34,378 nt of DNA from Deltaproteobacteria bacterium (GTDB taxonomy: Bacteria > Desulfobacterota > Desulfobacteria > Desulfobacterales > SG8-13): contig JAHEIV010000002.1 in assembly GCA_024639205.1 (NCBI GenBank), positions 1 through 34,378 of the forward strand, in the 5' to 3' direction. The position numbers and the translations under genes were made by a program. Below, piece after piece: positions 8,904-16,063 of this stretch; positions within the stretch are counted from its first letter, which is position 1, and every line of letters starts with the position of its first letter. A model generated the notes under the pieces. It ran no database searches, had not been told where the DNA came from, and worked only from the letters and a program-made list of their open reading frames with translations.

Positions 8904-8947
8904 CGGTTCGGTCCGTCGGGTTTGTGCCGACTCTCTTAGCCGAACCG
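8904..8947 (+). promoter_or_regulatory. Nested hairpin between actB and actC
   Basis: CGGTTCGG (8904-8911) pairs perfectly with CCGAACCG (8940-8947). Inside it GTCGG (8915-8919) pairs with CCGAC (8927-8931). An alternative pairing of GAGTCGG (8900-8906) with CCGACTC (8927-8933) overlaps both. It fills the largest gap inside the act genes and may act in mRNA processing or partial termination. No U-tract follows. Confidence 0.45.
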
Positions 8948-8993
8948 GCAAAACTTACGCAACAGACCCAGCCGACGAAACGGGAAACTATCG

Positions 8994-10310
8994 ATGACCG
9001 AATTGACCTTTTCGAAAATTGACCAGACGGTTTTGGACACCCTGCGGCCCGCATCCGGGCGGTACTGGCTTGTCGTTTTCCTGCTGGCTCTCGGTATTAT
9101 GATCGGGGCCTCCTGCTGGCTCTATCAGATCTTCACCGGGATCGGTGTGGCCGGCATGAACATCCCGGTCGCCTGGGGGACTTATCTGATCAACTTCGTC
9201 TTCTGGGTCGGTATCGCCCATTCCGGCACGCTCATATCCGCCATTCTGCACCTGTTCCGAGCCGGCTGGCGCAATCCCATCGCCCGGGCGGCCGAAACGA
9301 TGACAGTCTTTGCGGTCTGCACTGCCGGTCTATTTCCATTTATCCATTTAGGAAGGGTCTGGCTGGTGTACTACATGCTGCCGATTCCCACCCAGCGGAC
9401 CCTGTGGCCCAACTTTCAGTCGCCGCTGATGTTCGATGTGGTGGCCATCAGCACCTACCTGACCGTCAGTTCGCTGTTCTGGTATACCGGCATGCTGCCG
9501 GATCTCGCCAGGATTAGGGACACGGCCGAAGGTGTTCGCAAAAAGATTTTTACGGCCCTGTCTTTGGGCTGGACCGGCGAACACGAGCAGTGGCGGCACT
9601 ATACCCGTATCTACCTGTTCTTTGCGGCACTGGCCACCCCGCTGGTCATTTCCGTGCACAGCGTCGTATCCTGGGATTTTGCGCTGGGCATCGTTCCCGG
9701 TTGGCACACGACCATCTTTGCTCCGTATTTTGTTGCCGGCGCCATTCACTCCGGCCTGGCCATGGTGCTGACGCTGATGATCCCGCTGCGAAAAATCTTC
9801 AGTTACGAAAAGATCATCACCGTGCACGTGCTGGAGAGCGTAGCCAAAACCATCATTTTCACCGGCCTGATCGTGGGATTTGCTTACGGGACGGAATATT
9901 TTATCGCCTGGTACAGCCACAATATGGTGGAGATGGACACCTTCAGCTGGCGGGCCACCGGCGATTATGCCTATGGGTTCTGGATCATGGTGGTTTGCAA
10001 CACAATGGTACCACTTTTGTTTTTCTTTAAAAAAATCCGCACCTCCATTGCCTGGCTGTTTGGCATATCGATTATTGTCAACATCGGAATGTGGTTTGAG
10101 CGCTTTGTGATTATCATCGGCAGCGTCGGGCACGATTTTCTACCCAACGCCTGGGGCCTGTACGCTCCTACGCTGGTAGAAATGGGGATTATGCTCGGCA
10201 GCTTCTCTCTTTTCTTTTTTCTCTTTGTGCTCTTTGTCAAGCACCTGCCGTCTGTATCGATGACCGAGATGAAGGAATCCGTTGCCGAAGGAGAGGGTCA
10301 TGGCCACTAA
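8994..10310 (+). CDS. actC: Alternative complex III subunit ActC (NrfD-like, 10 TM)
   Basis: Integral membrane quinol-binding subunit of ACIII, NrfD/PsrC family, 438 aa. Ten hydrophobic segments are visible, the first at about residues 22-46 and the last at about 395-420. Family landmarks include a segment with WVGIAHSGTLISA and the charged/aromatic turns RVWLVYYM and YGTEYFIAWY. In the family this subunit and ActF each form two four-helix bundles, with quinol oxidised at the periplasmic side of ActC next to the [3Fe-4S] centre of ActB. The C-terminus is cytoplasmic and charged. The start is ATG 8994 after a modest GGGAAA ribosome site. The end overlaps the start of actD by 11 bp, which implies coupled translation. 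The identification is firm from family pattern and neighbours. Confidence 0.93.
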   Translation: MTELTFSKIDQTVLDTLRPASGRYWLVVFLLALGIMIGASCWLYQIFTGIGVAGMNIPVAWGTYLINFVFWVGIAHSGTLISAILHLFRAGWRNPIARAAETMTVFAVCTAGLFPFIHLGRVWLVYYMLPIPTQRTLWPNFQSPLMFDVVAISTYLTVSSLFWYTGMLPDLARIRDTAEGVRKKIFTALSLGWTGEHEQWRHYTRIYLFFAALATPLVISVHSVVSWDFALGIVPGWHTTIFAPYFVAGAIHSGLAMVLTLMIPLRKIFSYEKIITVHVLESVAKTIIFTGLIVGFAYGTEYFIAWYSHNMVEMDTFSWRATGDYAYGFWIMVVCNTMVPLLFFFKKIRTSIAWLFGISIIVNIGMWFERFVIIIGSVGHDFLPNAWGLYAPTLVEMGIMLGSFSLFFFLFVLFVKHLPSVSMTEMKESVAEGEGHGH

Positions 10311-10803
10311 ATACGTCATGGGGCTGTTCAAGCAGGAGGATCAAGCGGTGGCTGCCATCGGTGAGCTGAAAGAATCTGCCTGGCCGCTGCACCGAACCCA
10401 CAGCCCGATTCCCAGCCACAAGATATCCACTGCCCTCGGTTTGAAAGACAGCCGAGTCGGCTGGTTTACTCTCTGCGGGGGGATTCTGGGATTTTTTACC
10501 GGCTTTGCGCTGGCCATATTCACCGCACTGCGCTGGGAGCTGATCGTCAGCGGCAAGCCGGTTGTCGCCCTGGTCCCGTTTATCATCGTGGGGTTCGAAT
10601 TTACCATTCTGTTTGCCATCTTCGGAAATCTGATCGGTATGCTGGTGCTCTCACGGCTGTCCCGGCCGGAGAATCTTGAAAATTACGATCCCCGTTGCTC
10701 GGGTGAACTTTTCGGCATCTTATCCTCCTGCAGCGATGAAGAAAAGGAGGGTCTGTCGACGCTTTTTGCCCGCAACGGCGGCGAAACCAGGGAGTTCGAA
10801 TGA
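10300..10803 (+). CDS. actD: Alternative complex III subunit ActD (DUF3341)
   Basis: 167-residue membrane subunit of ACIII. It has the DUF3341 pattern: a short N-terminal soluble ferredoxin-like fold beginning YVMGLFKQEDQA, the PIPSHKIS stretch, then two transmembrane helices at about 50-70 and 84-108 linked by a loop with RWELIVSGKP, and a soluble tail. I place the start at ATG 10300, where GAAGGAGAGG is at ideal distance, rather than at the in-frame ATG 10282. It overlaps the end of actC by 11 bp, and its stop overlaps the actF start (ATGA). It carries no cofactor; its role in the complex is structural. Confidence is high because size, motifs and position all agree. Confidence 0.92.
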   Translation: MATKYVMGLFKQEDQAVAAIGELKESAWPLHRTHSPIPSHKISTALGLKDSRVGWFTLCGGILGFFTGFALAIFTALRWELIVSGKPVVALVPFIIVGFEFTILFAIFGNLIGMLVLSRLSRPENLENYDPRCSGELFGILSSCSDEEKEGLSTLFARNGGETREFE

Positions 10804-12029
10804 CCGACAACATGCAAACCGACAAAGAAAATACCACCATGGACACGAGAAAGTTATGGCTGCTGATCGCAGCGCTGGTCGTGATCGGTTTCGGTACCTT
10901 CGCTTACAACATCGCAAGCGGTCATCCGGAAAGGGCCTGGCAGGCATACTTGATCAACTTTTTACTCTGGTCTGCCATCGCCCAGGGCGGGCTGCTCTTT
11001 TCGACCCTCATGACCACAACGCGGGCTCGCTGGAGTGGTCCGCTGTCGGGATTGTCGGCGGCATTTGCCGGATTCTTCCCGATTTCCTTCATCCTGTTTC
11101 TGGTCCTTTTTCTGGGTTCCACTTACATATTCCCCTGGTCGCACGGCCATGACCTGCACGGCAAAGAGATCTGGCTCAATGTACCTTTTTTGTTTGCCCG
11201 GGACTGTATCGGTCTGCTGGTTCTTTACGGCCTGGGCTTTGTCTACCTTTACTACGCGCTGCAGCTGAAAATAGAAGCAAGGGATGCTTCTGGTTTTCTG
11301 CGATCGGTGTTCAACCGCCTGCGCGGAGAACTGCCGCCGGACATGGACAAAGTCAGAAAGCGGGTGGGTCTTTTCAGCATCCTTTATATGCTGGCCTTTG
11401 CTCTGGTGGTTTCGCTAATCGGCTACGACCTGGTGATGGCCGCCGATCCTCACTGGATATCGACCCTGTTTGGCGCTTACACCTTCATCAAAGCTATTTA
11501 TCTTGGGTTGGGTGGGCTCATCATACTCGCGGCATTGTTGCACCTCAACTCACAAAGCGGCTTCCAACTGCCGGCATCCAATTTCCACGACATCGGCAAA
11601 CTCTTCTTTGCCTTCTGCCTGATGTGGGCCGATTTTTTCTATGTTCAGCTGGTGGTCATCTGGTACGGAAACATTCCCGAAGAGACCGCCTATGTGATCG
11701 AGCGGATTATGATGGTGCCCTGGCGGAACCTGGCTGTGGGTGTATTTCTCATATGCTTTGTGCTGCCCTTTTTTATCCTGCTGAACAAGAAGGTGAAGAT
11801 GATGCCGGCGGCCATGATCGTTATCTGTTCGGTGGTGATTGTCGGCATCTGGTTTGAACACCTGTTGCTGCTGGCGCCTTCGTTGAGTCACTCTGCCGGG
11901 GGACTGCCGCTGGGGTTTAGCGATATCCTGATCAGTCTCGGTTTTCTCGGCCTGATGCTGTCGGCCATCGCTGTCGCCTTCAAGCAGTTTCCTGAGCTGG
12001 TGCGGGTTGAACAAGGGGAGGTGGGCTGA
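10800..12029 (+). CDS. actF: Alternative complex III subunit ActF (10-TM quinol/proton subunit)
   Basis: 409-residue integral membrane protein homologous to ActC. Ten hydrophobic segments are visible, from about residues 18-38 to about 370-395. Family-like landmarks are WSAIAQGGLLFS in helix 2, a loop with SHGHDLHGKEIW, MWADFFYVQLVVIWYGNIPEE and IWFEHLLLL. In known ACIII structures this subunit pairs with ActC and may provide a proton path. The start overlaps the actD stop as ATGA and is preceded by GGGAG. The next gene's ATG overlaps its TGA stop, so translation is coupled on both sides. I call it ActF, not a second ActC, because of its length, its place after actD and the absence of the C-terminal extension of ActC. 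Confidence 0.9.
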   Translation: MTDNMQTDKENTTMDTRKLWLLIAALVVIGFGTFAYNIASGHPERAWQAYLINFLLWSAIAQGGLLFSTLMTTTRARWSGPLSGLSAAFAGFFPISFILFLVLFLGSTYIFPWSHGHDLHGKEIWLNVPFLFARDCIGLLVLYGLGFVYLYYALQLKIEARDASGFLRSVFNRLRGELPPDMDKVRKRVGLFSILYMLAFALVVSLIGYDLVMAADPHWISTLFGAYTFIKAIYLGLGGLIILAALLHLNSQSGFQLPASNFHDIGKLFFAFCLMWADFFYVQLVVIWYGNIPEETAYVIERIMMVPWRNLAVGVFLICFVLPFFILLNKKVKMMPAAMIVICSVVIVGIWFEHLLLLAPSLSHSAGGLPLGFSDILISLGFLGLMLSAIAVAFKQFPELVRVEQGEVG

Positions 12030-12622
12030 TGGAAATCCTGATCCTCACAATAGCGCTCACCGTTTTGGCGATCGCAACGGCTATTTTAGCCTTCCGATAT
12101 CGCAGCTGGTTATCCGGCAACCGGGGACCGTTGCTGCTCAGCGCTGCAGCCGTTTTTTTTGTGCTGGCATTTCTGGTGCTCTTTTACCGGACTCCCGGCA
12201 CCGATATCGGTGTCGAGCAGCCCATCCCGTTCAGCCACCGGGTTCACGCGGGCGTTAAAAATATTCAGTGCAGATACTGCCATCCATACGTGGACTATTC
12301 GAATAATCCCGGCCTGCCGCCGGTCGAGAAATGTTTGCACTGCCACAATTATATCATCGCAAACCACCCCTGGATTAAAGAAGAACACCGTTATTACAAT
12401 ACACGGACACCGACGCCCTGGCGAAAGGCCAATTACCTGGCCGAGCACGTATTGTTCAATCACCAGCGCCACATCCGAAGGAACCTGGCCTGCAAAGAGT
12501 GCCACGGCCAGGTGGAGAGAATGGATCGGATCCGGGGGAAGTATTTTTACATGCAGTTTTGCATTCAGTGCCACCGGCGGTTGAATGCCAACCTGGGCTG
12601 CTGGTTGGCTTGCCACAGCTGA
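12029..12622 (+). CDS. actA: Membrane-anchored pentaheme-type cytochrome c, ActA-like
   Basis: 197-residue multiheme cytochrome c. Two hydrophobic segments (about 1-22 and 34-53) anchor it. The exported part has heme motifs at C81-C84-H85, C102-C105-H106, C155-C158-H159 and C178-C181-H182. A fifth, atypical motif CWLACH (C191-x3-C195-H196) sits one residue from the C-terminus. Extra histidines (H70, H73, H113, H120, H140, H145, H148) could be distal ligands. Five motifs plus a membrane anchor match ActA, the pentaheme subunit that carries electrons out of ActB, and cytochrome c7/NapC-type folds generally. In most act operons actA comes first; here it follows actF. The ATG overlaps the actF TGA and is preceded by GGGGAGG. 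The alternative is a tetraheme protein whose last motif binds no heme. Confidence 0.82.
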   Translation: MEILILTIALTVLAIATAILAFRYRSWLSGNRGPLLLSAAAVFFVLAFLVLFYRTPGTDIGVEQPIPFSHRVHAGVKNIQCRYCHPYVDYSNNPGLPPVEKCLHCHNYIIANHPWIKEEHRYYNTRTPTPWRKANYLAEHVLFNHQRHIRRNLACKECHGQVERMDRIRGKYFYMQFCIQCHRRLNANLGCWLACHS

Positions 12623-12727
12623 TCTGCGTCAACGGCTGCGAGCTGCCGCATTGAAAAAGTTGGTTTCGGTTTGCGCTTTCTTACTCATCGAGGTGTTAGA
12701 CCGATCTGATGCGAAAGGAAGAACTAT

Positions 12728-14104
12728 TTGATGGCTTCTACCGCCAACGAACAAGCGCCAAGCTACCCGACAGCCATTGCGTTTTGTCTGACATCGACGA
12801 TCTGGTTTGCCGCCGCCACGTCGTTCGGCATGATAGCTGCCGGTTACCTGTTTGCCCCGGATTTTCTGGCCAACATCGGGTGGCTGCATTTCGGCAAGGC
12901 GCGGCCCATCCACGTCAACCTGGTCCTGTTCGGCTTCGTAACGCCGGGGCTTCTGGCTGCCGGTTTTTACATGATTCCAAAACTGCTGCGGACAGAGCTG
13001 TTCAGCGAAAAGCTGGGAGTGTTTACGGCTGTACTCTGGAATGTGACCATGCTGTGTGCCATTGTCGGAATCGGTGCCGGTTACTCCCAGGGTAGAGAGT
13101 ATGCCGAGCTGCCGTGGACCGTGGATCTCATGATCGTGGTTCTGTTTGTCCTGGTCATATTCAATATCCTGATGACCATCCGCCAGCGCAAAGAATCGAT
13201 CCTGTATGTCTCGGTCTGGTATATTACCGCGGCCGTGGTGCTGACCGGCACCACCTACGGTATCGGAAACGTGATCTGGAAACCCGACACCGGGGCCCTG
13301 CTCGGCATACCGGATGCGATCCTGCTCTGGTTTTACGGGCACAACATCTTCGGTCTGCTGCTCACGCCCATGGGACTGGCGGTGGCCTACTACGTGCTGC
13401 CCATCGCCACGCGCAGCCCGCTTTACAGCCACACCCTGTCACTGATCGGTTTCTGGTCCCTGATCGTTGTCTATACGCACATCGGCACCCACCACCTGTT
13501 GCAAGTACCGGTACCGACCTATCTGAAGGTGATCGCCATCGTCGACAGTGTGGCCATGGTCATTCCGGTCATGGTGGTGCTGATCAACCTGTGGTTTACC
13601 GTCAAGGGGAAATGGGCGGAGATCCACCAGGACATCGGTGCCAAGTTTGTCTTTGCCGGAACGATCTACTACTTTTTCGTCAATATCCAGGGGTCGATGA
13701 TGTCGCTGCCCGTCGTTCAGCGGGTGACGCATTTCAACAACTGGGTGGTCGGTCACGCCCACATCGGTGTGCTGGGATTTGCCGGCGTGACTGCCCTGGG
13801 GGGTATCTATTTTCTGCTCCCGAGAATCACCGGCAAGCCGATCTACAGCCGGTTTCTGGCCGATCTGCAGTACTGGCTGGTGCTGATCGGCATCACCGGA
13901 TTCGCTATTGTGCTCACCATCGTCGGCCTAATCCAGGGTCAGGCCTGGATCAACGGTGAGACCATTTACCGCGTTCTGCCGCAAATCCAGCCTTACTACA
14001 TAGCGCGTGCATCCCTGGGCATCACCATTATGCTCGGGGCCTACATCGGAGCATATAATATTATTCGAAGCATTTTCTTCAATCCAGGAGCGACTGCAAA
14101 ATGA
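12728..14104 (+). CDS. ccoN: cbb3-type cytochrome c oxidase subunit I (CcoN)
   Basis: Catalytic, proton-pumping subunit of a C-family heme-copper oxidase that reduces O2 to water; 458 aa and about 12 membrane helices. Ligands are visible: H61 (RPIH) and H344 for low-spin heme b, H342 for heme b3, and H204 (GHNIFG), H254 and H255 (THH) for CuB. Y248 lies six residues before H254, exactly where cbb3 oxidases carry the His-Tyr cross-link. The segment GHAHIGVLGF is typical of the family. The glutamate of the usual EGPMM motif is replaced by Q (QGSMM, near residue 320), a mark of a divergent branch. NO reductase is less likely, because the NorB motif NHGHAA is absent. The start follows AAAGGAAG; its stop overlaps the ccoO ATG as ATGA. 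Confidence 0.93.
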   Translation: MMASTANEQAPSYPTAIAFCLTSTIWFAAATSFGMIAAGYLFAPDFLANIGWLHFGKARPIHVNLVLFGFVTPGLLAAGFYMIPKLLRTELFSEKLGVFTAVLWNVTMLCAIVGIGAGYSQGREYAELPWTVDLMIVVLFVLVIFNILMTIRQRKESILYVSVWYITAAVVLTGTTYGIGNVIWKPDTGALLGIPDAILLWFYGHNIFGLLLTPMGLAVAYYVLPIATRSPLYSHTLSLIGFWSLIVVYTHIGTHHLLQVPVPTYLKVIAIVDSVAMVIPVMVVLINLWFTVKGKWAEIHQDIGAKFVFAGTIYYFFVNIQGSMMSLPVVQRVTHFNNWVVGHAHIGVLGFAGVTALGGIYFLLPRITGKPIYSRFLADLQYWLVLIGITGFAIVLTIVGLIQGQAWINGETIYRVLPQIQPYYIARASLGITIMLGAYIGAYNIIRSIFFNPGATAK

Positions 14105-15054
14105 AAATGACGCTTACGGCCATCGTGGCCGGTGCGCTGTCGATACTTGCACTGATTATTTTCATCATGGTTTTTCTGCCTTACGCCCAGCAGGACACCA
14201 CGCCGTCGAATATCTGGCGGGATCGCACGCAGGTGGAAGCGGCCGGCCGGAAGATTTATATCGCCAACGGATGCGTATATTGCCACAGCCAATCCATTCG
14301 GGCCATCGACTGGGGGTTTGGCGGTGAGCGGATAGCCCAGGCCGGAGATTACGTGGGCGACGAACCGATCCTGCTCGGATCCGCGAGAACCGGTGTCGAT
14401 CTTTCCCAGGAGGGAGGCGAACATCCGGACGACTGGCATGTCGCGCATTTCGTAAATCCGCGGTATACTCGACCCAGCTCGATCATGCCACCGTTCAAAT
14501 GGCTGGGAATAAAAGAAATTCTTACCCTGACCCAGTACGTTCAATCGCTGGGATTCAAGCAGGCCGACATCCGCATGAAGAGGCAGCGGCACTGGAAGCG
14601 ACAGGCCATTGAAGCCTATGAAGCCGGGCCCGACGTGAATGCCAGATGGCTGGCCGAGCAAGTTCCCGAAGGATGGCGCAACATTCCCAATCCGTATCCA
14701 ACGACTCCGGCGGGTCTGCAGCGCGGACACAAAATCTACCAGGAGTTTTGCCTCGGATGTCACGGGCCCATCGGCGACGGCATGGGTCCGGCACAACCGT
14801 GGATATACCCACCGCCGCTGAACTTTACGATTTTAAAAGGCAGAGAGATATCCGGTGGTATAATCTACTACCAGCTCATGAACGGAATTACCGGAACGGC
14901 CATGCCTTATTTCAAGCGGGAACTGGAATCGCAGAAAATCTGGGAAGTTGGCGACTACGTCGCCGTCTACTTTATCAACCAGAGCGATGCCAATACCGAC
15001 CCGCGCGGCATCGACGCCGCGTGGGAGCCGTATCTGGAATTTGAACCCGAATAG
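14101..15054 (+). CDS. ccoO: CcoO fused to a second cytochrome c domain (CcoO-CcoP-like)
   Basis: 317-residue electron-entry subunit of the cbb3 oxidase. One membrane anchor spans about 5-28. The first domain is CcoO/FixO-like: heme c motif C58-VY-C61-H62, the stretch around RIAQAGDYVGDEP, the motif LLGSARTGVDLSQEGG and axial Met in SSIMPP (M129). After a linker (about 155-205) comes a class I cytochrome c domain with C217-LG-C220-H221 and axial Met at M268 (TAMPYF), resembling one of the two domains of CcoP. The protein therefore holds two c-type hemes, and no separate diheme CcoP is encoded nearby. It overlaps ccoN by 4 bp (ATGA). Fused CcoO/CcoP proteins exist in divergent cbb3 oxidases; which CcoP domain this one represents needs alignment. 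Confidence 0.9.
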   Translation: MKMTLTAIVAGALSILALIIFIMVFLPYAQQDTTPSNIWRDRTQVEAAGRKIYIANGCVYCHSQSIRAIDWGFGGERIAQAGDYVGDEPILLGSARTGVDLSQEGGEHPDDWHVAHFVNPRYTRPSSIMPPFKWLGIKEILTLTQYVQSLGFKQADIRMKRQRHWKRQAIEAYEAGPDVNARWLAEQVPEGWRNIPNPYPTTPAGLQRGHKIYQEFCLGCHGPIGDGMGPAQPWIYPPPLNFTILKGREISGGIIYYQLMNGITGTAMPYFKRELESQKIWEVGDYVAVYFINQSDANTDPRGIDAAWEPYLEFEPE

Positions 15055-15062
15055 GGCTCGGG

Positions 15063-15323
15063 ATGTATTTCCCTTACTTAATTGCGTATATGCTGGCCGG
15101 ATTTGTCATCAGCCTGATCACTTTTGTGTGGGCGCTGAATGCCGGTCAATTTAAAGACCAACAGCGGGCCCGTTATCTGCCGTTGCAGGGAGAGACCGGA
15201 CCGGCATCGGCCAGACCGTCGCGGTTTTATCGCTTCAAGATAATTATTTTGTTTACATTGGCCTGTTCGGGGCTGGTGAGCACCGCCGTGGTGATTGTCC
15301 TCATCGTTTTGCAAAACCCTTGA
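15063..15323 (+). CDS. ccoS: CcoS-like cbb3 maturation protein with an extra C-terminal helix
   Basis: 86-residue membrane protein. Residues 1-45 match CcoS: an N-terminal helix followed by FVWALNAGQFKDQQ, close to the family signature F-x-W-A-x-x-x-G-Q-F-D-D. CcoS proteins are usually about 50-60 residues with one helix and are needed for insertion of heme and copper into CcoN. Here a charged linker (about 34-57) leads to a second hydrophobic helix at about 58-84, which is not usual for the family. The start is 8 bp after the ccoO stop, with only a weak ribosome site (GGCTCGG), so translation may depend on coupling. The other possibility is an accessory oxidase subunit that resembles CcoS by chance; the motif and the location argue against that. 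Confidence 0.72.
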   Translation: MYFPYLIAYMLAGFVISLITFVWALNAGQFKDQQRARYLPLQGETGPASARPSRFYRFKIIILFTLACSGLVSTAVVIVLIVLQNP

Positions 15324-15336
15324 TGGTTTGACGCGA

Positions 15337-15359
15337 ATCCGGATGGTACGCCATCCGAT
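15337..15359 (+). promoter_or_regulatory. Stable hairpin between ccoS and the next gene
   Basis: CGGATGG (15340-15346) pairs perfectly with CCATCCG (15351-15357) across a TACG tetraloop, and flanking AT/AT could extend it past a 1-nt bulge. It lies in the 71-bp gap after the ccoS stop. A role as mRNA processing or stability element is likely but not shown. No U-tract follows. Confidence 0.45.
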
Positions 15360-15394
15360 CATCGGTGGCATTTCCAACGCAGGAGAGGTCGAAT

Positions 15395-15670
15395 ATGCGA
15401 TTTTTTGAACTGCTGAACGTTCAACATTTCGTTTTGTATCTGTTCCCGGCGGTTGCCTTTTGCATCGTTTTCGCTGTGGGGCTGGCTTTTTACCATTTTA
15501 AGGGAAAAGAATCGGCCGAAAGAGAAAAGCAGATCATTGAATCGTTTCCCGGCGGTATCGAGGGCCGCAACGCGCCTTTCCCGCTGGTGCTGATTCTGAT
15601 CATAGCCGGCACCGTGATCTGGAGCCTGGCGTACATCATTCTAAACGGTGTGTTGGGAGTCAAGATATGA
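15395..15670 (+). CDS. Two-helix membrane protein resembling CcoQ plus the CcoP membrane anchor
   Basis: 91-residue protein. The start is ATG 15395, because AGGAGAGG lies at ideal distance before it; an upstream in-frame ATG at 15365 has no such site. The first helix (about 9-30) and the following KGKESAEREKQ resemble CcoQ, a small helper subunit. Residues about 48-90, starting GGIEGRNAPFPLVLIL, look like the N-terminal CcoP segment in which an acidic/Asn-Pro motif precedes a helix. The protein ends right after that helix, where CcoP would continue into its two heme domains. No cysteine is present, so it binds no heme c. My reading is a CcoP/CcoQ membrane module whose heme domain now sits on CcoO. 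This rests on a short resemblance and needs profile comparison. Confidence 0.6.
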   Translation: MRFFELLNVQHFVLYLFPAVAFCIVFAVGLAFYHFKGKESAEREKQIIESFPGGIEGRNAPFPLVLILIIAGTVIWSLAYIILNGVLGVKI

Positions 15671-16059
15671 TGGAAGAATCGGGGCATGAAGGTTCGGCAG
15701 GCAAAACTTTGATCGTCGTGATTCTGCTGCTGCTGCTCGTTGGTTTTCAGGGGGCCTTGTCCTACTTTCTGGTTGGAGACCGGGGGCAGCCGGACTGGGA
15801 TTATCGTCCGGTAAAAGACGTGCCCGGTGAGTCGCCGTACGCCATGTATGAGTACTTTCCTTTTCCACAGCACGTCAGAGGCGATACCGCAGACTATCCG
15901 CCGCTGGATCAGAAGTGGGGCAAACCGTATGCCATTTATGATACCGCTGATTCTCCACAGCCCGTCGAGGGCGATGCGGATGACGAGTCGCCGTTGGCGG
16001 AGGGTTGGGATAAAACCATGTTTCCCGCACCGCAACAAAATGCTCTAAACAGCAGGTAG
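15667..16059 (+). CDS. Unknown one-helix membrane protein with a tandem 30-residue duplication
   Basis: 130-residue protein that I do not recognise. Residues about 14-34 form one membrane helix; the rest should lie in the periplasm. Residues 57-86 and 87-116 are imperfect tandem copies. Both start PYA-[MI]-Y-[ED], share PQ-x-V-x-GD, and end PL-x3-W-x-K. The copies are also alike at the DNA level (15835-15924 and 15925-16014, exactly 90 bp each, no indel). There is no Cys and no heme motif. It overlaps the previous gene by 4 bp (ATGA) and is followed 4 bp later by the actE-like gene, so it is translated with the respiratory complex. An accessory or linker subunit of the oxidase or of an ACIII-oxidase supercomplex is plausible, but that is inference from location only. 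Confidence 0.8.
   Translation: MMEESGHEGSAGKTLIVVILLLLLVGFQGALSYFLVGDRGQPDWDYRPVKDVPGESPYAMYEYFPFPQHVRGDTADYPPLDQKWGKPYAIYDTADSPQPVEGDADDESPLAEGWDKTMFPAPQQNALNSR
15835..16014 (+). repeat. Two tandem 90-bp imperfect repeats inside the unknown operon gene
   Basis: Unit 1 is 15835-15924 and unit 2 is 15925-16014. Both begin CCGTA-x-GCCAT-x-TATGA and share CCACAG and GGGCGAT/AGGCGAT blocks in register. Each encodes 30 residues, so the duplication keeps the frame. Confidence 0.8.
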
Positions 16060-16063
16060 ATAA

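Noticed and set aside
7573..9054. 493-codon open frame on the minus strand
   Set aside because: It lies antisense to actB and the start of actC, which have clear cofactor motifs and family matches. The antisense product has no recognisable domain; long antisense frames are common in GC-biased codons.
13114..13959. 281-codon plus-strand frame inside ccoN
   Set aside because: Arg/His-rich shadow of the second codon frame of ccoN, with no motif; ccoN itself has all heme and copper ligands.
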